Numbered from the stretch's first letter, positions 18,291 through 27,648 are shown. The stretch: 64,000 bases of DNA from Legionella parisiensis (GCF_001467945.1 NZ_LNYQ01000013.1:2239098-2303097), one strand, 5' to 3'. Numbers and translations are program-made. Notes: generated from the sequence alone by a model not told the origin.

Positions 18291-18562
18291 ATGACATAAG
18301 TTGGTTTAGTTTAGCGTCAACCGTTATTGCAGCAATAGCCATTGCCATAGGAACTATAGGGCCGGCTCTAGCCATGGGGCGCGCGATTAGTCACGCCTTA
18401 GATGCTTTGGCAAGGCAACCTGAAGCCGAAAAATCCATCACCAGAACCTTATTTATTGGTTTGGCCATGATCGAATCGTTAGCCATTTATTGTTTGGTGA
18501 TTGTTTTGATTATCCTCTTTAGAAATCCATTATTGTCTTATTTTGTAACGCAACAGGGATAA
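18287..18562 (+). CDS. atpE: N-type ATPase c subunit (rotor ring)
   Basis: 91 residues, two helices. The loop is ALARQPEAEKS, and the ion-carrying Glu lies in the second helix (MIESLAIYCL). Aligned on RQPE with Ilyobacter c, the first-helix position that holds Gln in Na+ rings (Glu in many N-ATPases) is Met here (GPALAMGRA). In helix two the Ser after Glu and the Tyr are kept, but the following Thr is Leu. This argues against a classical Na+ site, though only an experiment can decide. Confidence 0.92.
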   Translation: MNDISWFSLASTVIAAIAIAIGTIGPALAMGRAISHALDALARQPEAEKSITRTLFIGLAMIESLAIYCLVIVLIILFRNPLLSYFVTQQG

Positions 18563-18567
18563 AACCA

Positions 18568-19311
18568 ATGGAACTCTCTTGGACCACTTTTTCATTAGAA
18601 CTCATTAATTTTCTTATTCTCATTTGGATTTTGAAACGCTTTCTTTATGCGCCTATACAAAAAACCATATTGGAACGAAAAAAAAGAGTGCAAGAACAAT
18701 TAGAGACTGCACAAACACTGCACAGGCAAGCAACGCAATTGCAAACAACCTATCAAAATCGTCTTGCCGATTGGCAACAAGAGAAAGCGACCCTACAAAA
18801 CGAGTGGCATGAGGCGATGGAACGATGGAAATCAGAAGAAAGACTCCGGTTTGAAAAACAATTGCGTCAAGAAAAAGAGCAGATTTTTTCCCATGAAATG
18901 CAAAAAGCCGCCGCCGTCATTGAAAACAATGCCAAGGAAGCGTTTTTATTGGCTGGGAAATTTGCTGAACAATTGTTAATGCCTTTTGCGGATGCCCATC
19001 TTGAAGAGAAAATCATTAAAAAAACCATTGAGGATCTGAATCATTTTCCGGTAGAGCAATGGCAATGGCTCAATACTGTGCCCGAAGAAGAAACCATTTC
19101 GATACAAACGGCCTACCCCATCCAAGAACATCAGAAACAGGATCTCTTGCACGTCATTGAACAATTGTCACCTAAAAAACTTACAGTCTCTTTTACGGAA
19201 AATCCAAAGCTTCTCGCGGGATTAACCCTTCAAATGGGCCCCATGTGCTTGCAAGCCAATCTTCGTGATGAATTAAAATTCTTTACAGAGACAAAAAATG
19301 AATTGGTCTAA
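18568..19311 (+). CDS. atpF: N-type ATPase b subunit with delta-like C-terminus
   Basis: 247 residues, far longer than ordinary b (about 156). One N-terminal membrane helix ([18 protein letters not shown]), a long coiled coil (about 30-150) rich in Gln/Glu/Arg, then a globular end. The last part ([20 protein letters not shown] with LRDEL after it) resembles the C-terminus of delta/OSCP (E-x-GG-x-L-x-G-x3-D-x-S-x-R-x-L). Since no delta gene is present, this domain probably replaces it as the cap joining the stator to alpha. Overlaps alpha by 14 bases. Confidence 0.88.
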   Translation: MELSWTTFSLELINFLILIWILKRFLYAPIQKTILERKKRVQEQLETAQTLHRQATQLQTTYQNRLADWQQEKATLQNEWHEAMERWKSEERLRFEKQLRQEKEQIFSHEMQKAAAVIENNAKEAFLLAGKFAEQLLMPFADAHLEEKIIKKTIEDLNHFPVEQWQWLNTVPEEETISIQTAYPIQEHQKQDLLHVIEQLSPKKLTVSFTENPKLLAGLTLQMGPMCLQANLRDELKFFTETKNELV

Positions 19312-20770
19312 CACCCCTTCTTTTCTTGAGAAGCAACGACAGCGCCTTAAGCGCTATCAATTTCAAATCAAGGTATCCGAACAAGGACGGGTGGTTTCTG
19401 TTGGAGATGGTATCATCTGGATTAAGGGCTTACCAGGGGCTGCCATCGATGAAATTCTTATTTCAGAGGATGAGTGCTGTATCGCGATGGTGTTCCACCT
19501 CACCGAAGAGCTGGTTGGCGCTGTGATGCTGGTACAAACCAAAAAATTAAAAGCAGGCACCCCTATTTTCCCTCTGAAACGCGTATTGAGTATTCCTGTA
19601 GGCGATAAACTGCTTGGGCGAGTGATTGATCCTCTAGGCCATCCATTAGACGGCGGTGAGATTCCGCCCCATGAAGAACAAGGATTACTGGATAGGCTGT
19701 CCCCCCCTATTCTTCACCGTGACTTTGTGAATCGACCATTGTACACAGGAAATAAGATGCTTGATAATCTAATTCCCATTGGAAAAGGACAAAGGGAGTT
19801 ACTGATTGGGGATAATGGGCTTGGTAAAAGTGCTTTGGCCCTTGACATTGTGATGAATCAAAAAGATAAAAAAGTGTATTGTGTCTATGTGTTGATTGGC
19901 CAAAAACGTTCCACGGTAAGCTCTACCATTCAATTATTAAAAAAAGCCAACGCCTTGGACTATACAACTGTTGTGGTGGCCCAAGCGACGGCCTTACCAG
20001 GATTACTTTATCTAGCACCTTTTGCAGGGTGCGCCATTGCCGAACACTGGATGAAAAAGGGCTTAGATACCCTGGTGGTCTATGATGATTTGAGTGCTCA
20101 TGCCAATAGTTATCGTGAACTGTCCCTTTTACTGCGTAGACCTCCTGGACGTGAAGCATTTCCTGCAGACATTTTTTATCTGCATTCCCGTTTATTAGAA
20201 CGCTCCACCTGTCTTTCCCCTGCTATGGGCGGCGGCAGTATGACGGCGTTGCCTATTATTGAAACCAAAGAAGGTGAAATGGCCACTTATATTCCAACGA
20301 ATCTCATCTCCATCACCGATGGGCAAATATTTTTTGATGAATCGTTATTCTCTTCTGGATTTCTTCCCGCCATTGATATCACCAAATCGGTCTCACGAGT
20401 CGGTGCTAAAGCGCAGCATCCGCAAATTAAAAAAGAATCCGGTCGAATGAAACTTGATTACCTGCAATTTCTTGATTTGGAACTGTTCACCCGCTTTGGA
20501 GCAAAACTGGATGCCAAAATGCAAAAACAGATTCAAAAAGGGCGAGTTTTAAGAGAAATTCTAAAACAAGAACGATTTTCACCACTACCCATTGAATTTC
20601 AACTCGCATGGCTTATTGCTTACAATGAGGGTTTCTTTGACGAATCGAATTTAGAAGACATCCCTCAAATTCTCAAAAAAATAGAGAAAGAAATAAAACA
20701 GAGCAATTTATCCTTGGGAAGTCCACGAGAACAATGGAAAAAAGCGATAAAAGAATGGCTAATGGCATAG
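19298..20770 (+). CDS. atpA: N-type ATPase alpha subunit
   Basis: 490 residues. Non-catalytic nucleotide-binding alpha with an N-terminal barrel (about 25-90), Walker [11 protein letters not shown] (the usual alpha motif is GDRQTGKTA), [31 protein letters not shown], and ITDGQIFF. The arginine finger region is [12 protein letters not shown]. The glutamine of GDRQTGKT is replaced, which is known in divergent alternative ATPases. Starts within the last codons of atpF. Confidence 0.95.
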   Translation: MNWSNTPSFLEKQRQRLKRYQFQIKVSEQGRVVSVGDGIIWIKGLPGAAIDEILISEDECCIAMVFHLTEELVGAVMLVQTKKLKAGTPIFPLKRVLSIPVGDKLLGRVIDPLGHPLDGGEIPPHEEQGLLDRLSPPILHRDFVNRPLYTGNKMLDNLIPIGKGQRELLIGDNGLGKSALALDIVMNQKDKKVYCVYVLIGQKRSTVSSTIQLLKKANALDYTTVVVAQATALPGLLYLAPFAGCAIAEHWMKKGLDTLVVYDDLSAHANSYRELSLLLRRPPGREAFPADIFYLHSRLLERSTCLSPAMGGGSMTALPIIETKEGEMATYIPTNLISITDGQIFFDESLFSSGFLPAIDITKSVSRVGAKAQHPQIKKESGRMKLDYLQFLDLELFTRFGAKLDAKMQKQIQKGRVLREILKQERFSPLPIEFQLAWLIAYNEGFFDESNLEDIPQILKKIEKEIKQSNLSLGSPREQWKKAIKEWLMA

Positions 20771-20826
20771 AACGGACTTCTTATCCATTCCAAAATAATG
20801 GGTCTCATTGACCGCAGGGATGTATT

Positions 20827-21696
20827 ATGACAAAGCGAACGAAATTAAAAGAACATCTTCATACTTTAGAAGAAATTGGCCACATTATGACGGCCATGAG
20901 AAATCTTTCTTTAATTGAAACAGGCAAAATCACTCAATGTCTTGCTCTGCAAGACCAAGTCATTAAAACCATTCATGAGGTGAGCCATGATTTTTTAAGT
21001 TTCTATTCCATGCCCCCCATGAATCAGCAAGAAAATCCCCTCTTAGTTTCTATTCTTATTGGCTCAGAGCGAGGATTTTGTGGCTCTTTTAATGATAATG
21101 TGTTTCATCAGTTAGACGCGCACAAAGAGCACCATTCTGAATTGGAACCAGCACTTATTCTTGTAGGGCATAAACTGGCATTAAAAATGCCTAATGACTC
21201 TCGTGTCATGGCAACAATCGATGGACCCAATGCCATTGAAGAAATCCCAGCCGTGATTTCAAACGTGTTACACACGTTAGAAAAGGCCTTATTGCAAAAA
21301 AATAAAACATGGCATTCTTGGCAATGGACTGTTCTCTTCAATGAGGAAGAGCACAATCAAATTCAAGCAAAAACCTGGCAGCCCTTTAGAGAGTTGGATA
21401 CAAATCCTGCGCTTCATTTTTCTGTGCCACCTGTTTTGAATGGTTCCAAAGACCAGTTTTTCGCTGACTTGGTGGAGCATTATTTACTGGCCATGTGTTA
21501 TTCGATTTTTTATCAATCGTTTTTTGCGGAGAATCATCAAAGACTGTTTCATTTAAACCAGGCATTAGATCGCTTAGAAAATAAAAAAAATGCATTAAAC
21601 CATCGCCTCAATTTACTGCGCCAAGAAGAAATTACTGAAGAAATTCAGAATATTTTACAAAGCGCCGAAGCGATTATTGGTCATGAGCTCACATAG
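20827..21696 (+). CDS. atpG: N-type ATPase gamma subunit
   Basis: 289 residues. The N-terminal helix (LKEHLHTLEEIGHIMTAMRN) and C-terminal helix (LNQALDRLENKKNALNHRLN) form the rotating coiled coil. SERGFCGSFNDNV matches the family motif (D/S-RGLCG-x-N). It is last in the operon and lies 56 bases after alpha. It turns within alpha3beta3 and contacts the c-ring. Confidence 0.92.
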   Translation: MTKRTKLKEHLHTLEEIGHIMTAMRNLSLIETGKITQCLALQDQVIKTIHEVSHDFLSFYSMPPMNQQENPLLVSILIGSERGFCGSFNDNVFHQLDAHKEHHSELEPALILVGHKLALKMPNDSRVMATIDGPNAIEEIPAVISNVLHTLEKALLQKNKTWHSWQWTVLFNEEEHNQIQAKTWQPFRELDTNPALHFSVPPVLNGSKDQFFADLVEHYLLAMCYSIFYQSFFAENHQRLFHLNQALDRLENKKNALNHRLNLLRQEEITEEIQNILQSAEAIIGHELT

Positions 21697-21909
21697 AAAG
21701 ACAAGGTAAACTATAATATACTGATTGGACTGGGTTTCTAATCCATGAAATGAATTATTCTATGAATTCGTAGTCATCCCTTTTGAGTGATTGGAAATCG
21801 GTTACAGAATAGTGAATAAACTCATATGAGGCGGGAAAACACTCGTGCAGACTGCTCCACTTTAACCATTTTTTGAATCGTCATGTTAAGTGGGCTTTGG
21901 AGGGAAAGG

Positions 21910-23793
21910 ATGCTGTTTCAATACATTAAAAAGTTTTTCCTATTTCTATGGGTTCAAGCAGTCTCCATTTCTTTCCTGTTGGCGATGGCTTCTGTTTCCT
22001 TTGCTCAACTCACAGCACAAGACCATGCTGCCCATCATCAAGGAGAAAAAGAAGGCGAGGGAATGAGTGGTATGATGAAAAATATAGGGACTCCCTCTAA
22101 GGAACTTTACCCCTCTTTAATGAGTTTACCCACATTATCCCCCGAAAAACGCCTGGAAATTCAACAAAGGGCACATCAACGCATCACATCCGGCATGGCG
22201 CTCATGAAAGGTGGACTTAACGAGCTTTTGTTGGCATCCAGCAATAACAATTACGCTAAAATGCAGGAAGCTTTAGAGAAATTACGGGAAGGGATTACGC
22301 AATATGAGAGCGCACTGGCCGCACTTCGCGCACTGTCTGAAGGAAAAAATCCAAGCGACATCGCCTTGCAGTGGTTTAAACGAGAAATGAATCTTCTTCC
22401 AAGTAGTCCGCAAGCCGAGAGTGTCTTAGGTGGGCCTTTTTTTCATTTAACGATTATCGCTCTATTTGGTCTGTTTTTTTTGGTCATGATTTGGATGTAT
22501 TTTTTCAAAATGAGAAGAGCTGCTGCTCTGCTCGATCGCTTAACCAAACAAAATGCGGCTGTATCTTCGCAGACACCACCCCAATTCTCAAAAGCACCTG
22601 AACCAACCCCTTCCTTAACATCAGCAGAGCCCATTAAATCCTCTCAAGTTTCTAAAGTGCCATCAGAAACTGCCCCAACTATGCCTCCTACCTGCCCCGC
22701 TCATAAATGTCCAGTCCCGCAATTTCCGGTCATGAGATCACTCACCGAACCGGAAGAGAAATGGGAAGGACAACTTCGTGTTTGCCGTATCTTTCAAGAA
22801 GCACCAGGAATCAAAACATATCATTTGGCATCAACCCATGAGGTGGCTCTGCCATTTACCTATTATCCTGGCCAGTTCATAACGCTTACCGCCTTAATTA
22901 ATGGTAAAACGGTCAGGCGCAGTTACACCATGGCCTCTACCCCAACCCAATTGCATTATTGTGCCATTACCGTCAAGCGAGAAGAGCAAGGCGTGTTTTC
23001 TCGTTATTTGCATGACGAAATTAAGGAAGGGGATTTACTGGAGGTGATGGGGCCTAATGGTAAATTTACTTTTACTGGCGAAGAGGCAAAGAGCATTGTA
23101 CTGATTTGTGGAGGGGTAGGTATTACCCCGATGATGAGTATCATCCGCTACCTCACCGATATTGGATGGCACAATGACATTTATTTGCTGTACTGTTGCC
23201 GCACGACCAGTGAGTTTCTCTTTCGCGAAGAATTAGAGCAACTTCAAGAAAGATACCTCAATCTCCATGTGTACGCATCGATGCTGCGTTCAGAAGGAAC
23301 CATTTGGATGGGGTTACAAGGCCTATTTACCAAGAACATCATCAGCCATCTTGTCCCTGATATTGCCTCTCATCGTATCCACGTTTGCGGTCCTCCTGCG
23401 ATGATGGAAGCAATCCTTGGTATCTTAAAAGAGCTTAAGGTGCCCGCTGATTTGATTCTAACGGAAGCGTTTGGACCGGAAAAGAAACCAGAAATAGCCC
23501 AGGAAGAATTAGAGGCCATCAAAGCCGATACCCGCGCGATGGTTTCGTTTCGGAAATCTGAAAAAATGGTTCCGATTCTGCCAGACCGCACCCTTCTGGA
23601 AATCGCTGAAGCCAACGGGGTTACTATTGATAACGCGTGTCGAACCGGGCAATGTGGGTTATGTAAAGTAAAATTGCTATCAGGAGAGGTGACCATGGCT
23701 TGTGAAGATGCGCTTTCCAAGGAAGACAAACAACAGGGACTTATCTTAGCCTGTCAGGCCAAAGCGACCAAAAATATTGAGGTGGATGCTTAA
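21910..23793 (+). CDS. Membrane FAD/NAD(P)H reductase with 2Fe-2S domain
   Basis: 627 residues from ATG 21910, with GGAGG upstream; the frame opens at 21883. In order: export/anchor helix (about 8-33), a His/Met-rich helical region (HAAHHQGEKEGEGMSGMM), a second membrane helix (about 176-200), a Pro/Ser linker with CPAHKCPVPQ, then a ferredoxin-reductase domain. In that domain RRSYTMAS binds FAD (about 336), and CGGVGITPMMS (about 400) plus HVCGPPAMM bind NAD(P)H. It ends in a plant-type 2Fe-2S domain with C577, C582, C585 and C615. It is the electron-input end of a three-gene unit. Confidence 0.88.
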   Translation: MLFQYIKKFFLFLWVQAVSISFLLAMASVSFAQLTAQDHAAHHQGEKEGEGMSGMMKNIGTPSKELYPSLMSLPTLSPEKRLEIQQRAHQRITSGMALMKGGLNELLLASSNNNYAKMQEALEKLREGITQYESALAALRALSEGKNPSDIALQWFKREMNLLPSSPQAESVLGGPFFHLTIIALFGLFFLVMIWMYFFKMRRAAALLDRLTKQNAAVSSQTPPQFSKAPEPTPSLTSAEPIKSSQVSKVPSETAPTMPPTCPAHKCPVPQFPVMRSLTEPEEKWEGQLRVCRIFQEAPGIKTYHLASTHEVALPFTYYPGQFITLTALINGKTVRRSYTMASTPTQLHYCAITVKREEQGVFSRYLHDEIKEGDLLEVMGPNGKFTFTGEEAKSIVLICGGVGITPMMSIIRYLTDIGWHNDIYLLYCCRTTSEFLFREELEQLQERYLNLHVYASMLRSEGTIWMGLQGLFTKNIISHLVPDIASHRIHVCGPPAMMEAILGILKELKVPADLILTEAFGPEKKPEIAQEELEAIKADTRAMVSFRKSEKMVPILPDRTLLEIAEANGVTIDNACRTGQCGLCKVKLLSGEVTMACEDALSKEDKQQGLILACQAKATKNIEVDA

Positions 23794-24554
23794 TGAATGC
23801 GCAAGGACGTATGATGGTTTTGGGGTTAGTACTTCTAATGCTTATCACATGGCTAGGCTTTGCAGTCCATACGTCTTATCGTTTTGCCGGGAGTTTTTGG
23901 GGTGGCGTTTTTGGCGTGAGTGGCTCAATATTGATGCTGATACCGCTCCTCTACCTCTTTATTAAACGCATTTCATTTTTGAAAAATTGGGTAACACACT
24001 ATGTGTCCATGAGTACCCTGTTGTCATGGCATATTTACACAGGCATTATCGGCTCTATTTTAGTCTTGATTCATACCGGGCATAAATTTAATAGCGCTTT
24101 AGGTATTGCTTTGACTGCTATGACGCTCATTGTCACGCTCAGTGGTTTTATTGGCCGTTATCTCATGGGCTTTATGACTCAGGAAATCGATGAAAAAAAG
24201 ACAATCCTCTTGGGATTACAAAAGCAATACCAAATCGTAGCTCAAGAATTACAAGCAAGCGCACACCCCAAGCAAAACATCGGGAAATTACACCTGATGA
24301 CCGCTCGCTTTCTTTCCTGGTTGCTTGAAGACACCGCATTAAATGGTCAGTTAATCAAGTCAGCAGAGGTACGCGCTTTGTGCTTGGCGGATGCCATCTC
24401 TGAGCTGGAGTACGCCATTCGTTTTCACGAGCACTTCAAGCGCCTGTTTCAAAAATGGTTAACGTGTCACATTATTACAGCACTGGTATTGTATGTTTTG
24501 CTGGGTCTGCACGTGTGGTCTGGAATTTATTTTGGATTAAGGTGGTTTCAATGA
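23793..24554 (+). CDS. Membrane protein, probable b-type cytochrome
   Basis: 253 residues with about five membrane helices and a cytosolic helical insert (about 135-210). Histidines sit in helix pairs (SWHIYTGIIGSILVLIHTGHK near 75-95, and CHIITALVLYVLLGLHVW near the end). That spacing suits two b-hemes, as in ferric-reductase-like and cytochrome b561-like proteins. Its ATG shares a base with the reductase stop (TAATG). It should carry electrons across the membrane to the multiheme cytochrome encoded next. Heme binding is inferred. Confidence 0.75.
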   Translation: MNAQGRMMVLGLVLLMLITWLGFAVHTSYRFAGSFWGGVFGVSGSILMLIPLLYLFIKRISFLKNWVTHYVSMSTLLSWHIYTGIIGSILVLIHTGHKFNSALGIALTAMTLIVTLSGFIGRYLMGFMTQEIDEKKTILLGLQKQYQIVAQELQASAHPKQNIGKLHLMTARFLSWLLEDTALNGQLIKSAEVRALCLADAISELEYAIRFHEHFKRLFQKWLTCHIITALVLYVLLGLHVWSGIYFGLRWFQ

Positions 24555-25372
24555 AGCTGAGATGGGCTACACTCGCTGCCCTTACCGTAATCGCGGCACT
24601 GTCTTTTATGGCCTATTATCTGCCTTCTCATGGAGATGAGGTGAGCCGTTTGACGAACGTAGCGGAGTGGCAAAGAATGGCAAGCCCCGGAGAACTTTCC
24701 AAAGCCCACTCGTTTTTAAGTCACAACTGCACTGCATGTCATACGCCTGTGAAAGGGGTTGAGGCAGCGAACTGTATCGTCTGCCATGCCAACAACGAAT
24801 TTCTGTTAAAACGCCAGCCGACCTCCTTTCATGCCAACATAGGCAGTTGTGTTGAATGTCATAGAGAGCACCAGGGCAGAACAGCACGTATCACCCAGAT
24901 GGATCACAATGCTTTGGTTTCGTTAGGACTTCAGCAACTTCGTGCCTTTTCCAATGCAAATGATGAAGAAGAACAGTTGATTATTAATCAAGTTATGCTC
25001 TTTTTAGCGCAGAACGAATCCAATAAGTCCACATTACGGGTCAACCCCCATTTATCACCTCAAGAACTGACTTTACGCTGCGCCTCATGTCATCAAAACA
25101 AGGACAAGCACTTTAAGTTATTTGGCGACGATTGTTCTGCTTGTCATGAAACGGCTCATTGGAGCCTCTCTGAATTTAGGCACCCATCCCCTAGTTCCAT
25201 GGATTGTGCTCAATGCCACCAAGCGCCACCCAGTCATTATATGGAGCATTTTAATATGATTTCAAAAAAAGTGGCTCATGAGCATGAAGCCCGTGTCGAT
25301 CAATGTTTCCTTTGCCACCAAACCACGTTGTGGACTGATATTAAAGGAGTTGGGTTTTATAAGCATCATTGA
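24551..25372 (+). CDS. Seven-heme c-type cytochrome
   Basis: 273 residues from ATG 24551, which overlaps the upstream stop as ATGA. One N-terminal anchor or signal helix (about 5-23) precedes a periplasmic part with seven CxxCH motifs: CTACH, CIVCH, CVECH, CASCH, CSACH, CAQCH and CFLCH. Many other histidines can serve as distal ligands. The first three and last four hemes are separated by a heme-free stretch of about 75 residues, suggesting two domains. It is the likely exit point for electrons to a periplasmic acceptor. Acceptor unknown. Confidence 0.9.
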   Translation: MKLRWATLAALTVIAALSFMAYYLPSHGDEVSRLTNVAEWQRMASPGELSKAHSFLSHNCTACHTPVKGVEAANCIVCHANNEFLLKRQPTSFHANIGSCVECHREHQGRTARITQMDHNALVSLGLQQLRAFSNANDEEEQLIINQVMLFLAQNESNKSTLRVNPHLSPQELTLRCASCHQNKDKHFKLFGDDCSACHETAHWSLSEFRHPSPSSMDCAQCHQAPPSHYMEHFNMISKKVAHEHEARVDQCFLCHQTTLWTDIKGVGFYKHH

Positions 25373-25401
25373 GAGACTCTTTCTCTACAACGGAAAATTT
25401 A

Positions 25402-25432
25402 TAAGTGCCTTAACAATTTATTATGGCACTTA
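25402..25432. terminator. Shared hairpin between convergent genes
   Basis: TAAGTGCC (25402-25409) is a perfect inverted copy of GGCACTTA (25425-25432). It sits between the cytochrome gene and the oppositely directed membrane-protein gene. The A+T-rich flanks suit termination in either direction. Confidence 0.6.
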
Positions 25433-25438
25433 CCAGGG

Positions 25439-25939
25439 CTATTGATTGGGTGACTGTTTCTGCATCGGCATTTGATGTTGCATCAACAGAGGCATACCAG
25501 TAGGCGTTTGAATATATCCTTTATGCCAATACACAGTGGCATAATAAGCACTACAAATCATTCCTAAAATCGCAAAGAGAACGATGAGCCAACCAAAAAC
25601 TTTTGCCAACGAAATACCGAAACCTTCGTGACGTGAAGTCCAGACAACCAAAATAATACCAAACGCTATAGCAATCAAAGACAACATCTGAGCCACATGA
25701 AATAGGAATGCTTCACCTGACATCATTGGCATCTGGAAATAGCCTGCATACCAGTATTTAATTGCGTAATAAGAACTGCATAATTCCCCTAAAATCCCAA
25801 TAATGACAATCAGCCATCCAAATACTTTGCTTAATCCAGTACTGTTGCCTTCATTACGTAATGCCCAGACGACCAACATGATTCCAAGCGCTATTGCGAT
25901 AAGGCCGAGCATCTCGGCACTGTGAAACATAAACATCAT
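25439..25939 (-). CDS. Membrane protein with internally duplicated halves
   Basis: 166 residues, four membrane helices in two near-identical blocks of about 70 residues. Block 1 has FHSAEMLGLIAIALGIMLVV and block 2 has FHVAQMLSLIAIAFGIILVV. Each continues with KVFGWLIV, an ILG(E/M)xCS(S/A)YYA segment, and Y(F/I)Q(M/T)P. The tail is Met/Gln-rich. Function unknown. It is third in a minus-strand group with a DUF2933 protein and a methyltransferase, and overlaps the latter by four bases. That grouping occurs with copper genes. Confidence 0.7.
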   Translation of the reverse strand: MMFMFHSAEMLGLIAIALGIMLVVWALRNEGNSTGLSKVFGWLIVIIGILGELCSSYYAIKYWYAGYFQMPMMSGEAFLFHVAQMLSLIAIAFGIILVVWTSRHEGFGISLAKVFGWLIVLFAILGMICSAYYATVYWHKGYIQTPTGMPLLMQHQMPMQKQSPNQ

Positions 25940-26601
25940 GGTGCACCTCCTTTACTGTCTTGTTGTTTACCAAAACGAGGTATAAACCCAGGAGTAACCG
26001 CAGCGTAGCGTTGATATTCCTCACCAAACTCCGCCAAAACCTCTTTTTCTTCCCTACGTGCGAGACGAACATACATATAAACCAGTATAGGAAACATGAT
26101 TAAGGTCAGAATGGTTGGCCATTGCAATAAAAAACCAATCATCACCAGAATAAACCCATCGTATTGCGGATGACGAATTTTGGCGTACAGCCCACTGGTT
26201 GCAAGTTGATGCGCCTTTTGAGCACGATAAAGAGTACCCCAAGCTGATGCAATCATCCAAAGACCGCCGATAATGAAGACAAAACTTAAGATATGAAAGA
26301 CATCAAAATGGGGATCACCTTTCAAGCCAAGCAGGGTATGGAGTAAATGGCCACTGTCATGACCGTATAAATCTACTCCAGGATAATATTTAGAAAGCCA
26401 TCCTGACAGAAAATAAATGGTTAAAGGAAAACCATACATTTCGGTAAAATAAGCGATGACAAACGCAGAAAAAGCACCAAAGGCGCGCCAATCTCGCCTT
26501 GTTTTAAACGTGGTGGTAAAACTGTACGCAAACAAAATGAAAATAGCCGAATTGACAATGACCAATAACCACAAACCATAGGCATACGAAGTATGTTCCA
26601 T
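25936..26601 (-). CDS. ICMT-family membrane methyltransferase
   Basis: 221 residues with five to six membrane helices. The C-terminal half has the isoprenylcysteine methyltransferase/PEMT pattern: LATSGLYAKIRHPQYDGFIL, then RLARREEKEVLAEFGEEYQ and YAAVTPGFIPRFG. Family members use S-adenosylmethionine. The bacterial substrate in copper-associated copies is not known. It starts seven bases after the DUF2933 gene and overlaps the following gene by four bases, so the three form an operon. Confidence 0.85.
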   Translation of the reverse strand: MEHTSYAYGLWLLVIVNSAIFILFAYSFTTTFKTRRDWRAFGAFSAFVIAYFTEMYGFPLTIYFLSGWLSKYYPGVDLYGHDSGHLLHTLLGLKGDPHFDVFHILSFVFIIGGLWMIASAWGTLYRAQKAHQLATSGLYAKIRHPQYDGFILVMIGFLLQWPTILTLIMFPILVYMYVRLARREEKEVLAEFGEEYQRYAAVTPGFIPRFGKQQDSKGGAP

Positions 26602-26607
26602 TTTCGA

Positions 26608-26901
26608 TTAATCCTTATCCTCAGACGAGTCGTCCTCATTATCAGACTTATGATGATGCTCCTCTTCATGACCTCCATGTCCTCTATGCATAAACAGATG
26701 CATTAGTGGACAGAGTAAGACTAACAACAAAAAAGGCGAAGCCCCAAGAAAACTCGCAATGTGAGCACCATGCTCTACAATCAAGAAATAGCCAATAATC
26801 CCAATAATGATGATGGCCACCATGCCAGAAGGAGAACTCCAAAAGCGCATCTCTTTTTGTGGTTTTGGTGGCTGTGGGTGATGCTTAGGTTCAGGCGACA
26901 T
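26608..26901 (-). CDS. DUF2933 small membrane protein
   Basis: 97 residues from ATG 26901, chosen because AAAGGAGG lies seven bases before it; ATG 26922 is in frame but poor. Two hydrophobic segments (about 25-45, 50-68), the second ending LLCPLMHLFMHRGHGGH, a DUF2933 hallmark. A His/Asp/Glu-rich tail follows, a likely metal-binding surface. DUF2933 genes are often next to copper-efflux genes. It leads the three-gene unit. Confidence 0.8.
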   Translation of the reverse strand: MSPEPKHHPQPPKPQKEMRFWSSPSGMVAIIIIGIIGYFLIVEHGAHIASFLGASPFLLLVLLCPLMHLFMHRGHGGHEEEHHHKSDNEDDSSEDKD

Positions 26902-27020
26902 GATGTGCCCTCCTTTGCTCATTAATTCTTATTAGTATAGTCCATCCTGATAAAAGATTGCGCCAGTAAAGTATCACCCCATAAATTGTTCAAATTTCGA
27001 ACTAAAGTACTATCTTGTCT

Positions 27021-27040
27021 ATACTTAAATTGATAAGTAT
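27021..27040. promoter_or_regulatory. Inverted repeat upstream of the His/Trp-rich gene
   Basis: ATACTTA (27021-27027) and TAAGTAT (27034-27040) are perfect inverted copies around six bases. The site is about 55 bases before the rightward ATG and about 120 bases from the leftward DUF2933 start. It could serve as an operator for either unit. No regulator gene is adjacent. Confidence 0.45.
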
Positions 27041-27095
27041 TGGATTTAGACTAGATTAGAATAACGCTATCACATCCTTTACAAGGAGCGGCAAT

Positions 27096-27419
27096 ATGTG
27101 GACTTTAAAGACGTTGAAGCGGTTTGTTGTTGTAGCCGCTTTGATAGGCTCAACTGCTGTAGCTGCTGCTTTTGATACCTCAGTCAAAAATGATTCCCAA
27201 TTAGGTTCTATGATATTGGCTGCCAGTGTCCATCATCCACCTCATTGGACACCTCATGGTGGACATGGTAAGTGGCATTGGGATGGACATAGATGGCATT
27301 GGATTCAATACCACTACAAGTGGCATCATAACTGGCATCAAAATTGGCACCAACAAAACTGGCATCACGGTGGACAAGGTGGACACGGCTGGCAAGGCGG
27401 GCATGGCAGCGGACATTAA
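27096..27419 (+). CDS. Exported His/Trp/Gly-rich protein
   Basis: 107 residues. Signal peptide about 1-25 (ends AVAAA); AAGGAG precedes the ATG by eight bases. From residue 46 on, the mature chain is mainly His, Trp, Gly and Asn: repeats such as KWHWDGHRWHW, WHHNWHQNWHQQNWHH and GGQGGHGWQGGHGSGH. It cannot form an ordinary core and looks like a periplasmic metal (Cu/Ni/Zn) sponge. No family recognised. The composition and the copper genes on both sides are the only clues. Confidence 0.7.
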   Translation: MWTLKTLKRFVVVAALIGSTAVAAAFDTSVKNDSQLGSMILAASVHHPPHWTPHGGHGKWHWDGHRWHWIQYHYKWHHNWHQNWHQQNWHHGGQGGHGWQGGHGSGH

Positions 27420-27648
27420 GAAGAAGGGAGCTCATTCTCTTGATGCGTGAGTACTGTATTAACATGTTGTTAAGAGGTTTTTTTTGTGCCAAATATATTC
27501 AGTCAGGTAAATCAGTCACCGTCATAAAGACGTGAGGAAGGACCTTCTATTCTTTGGGGAGAGTAAGCCTAATACCCCAATCAACACCAATAATAGGACA
27601 ATGAGCCCCAGTAAGAAGAGGCATGAAATTCAAGCAGGATAACTCTCC

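Noticed and set aside
27201-27535. Several overlapping frames on both strands around the His/Trp-rich gene
   Set aside because: Low-complexity DNA opens many frames. Only the forward frame with a signal peptide and Shine-Dalgarno is credible.
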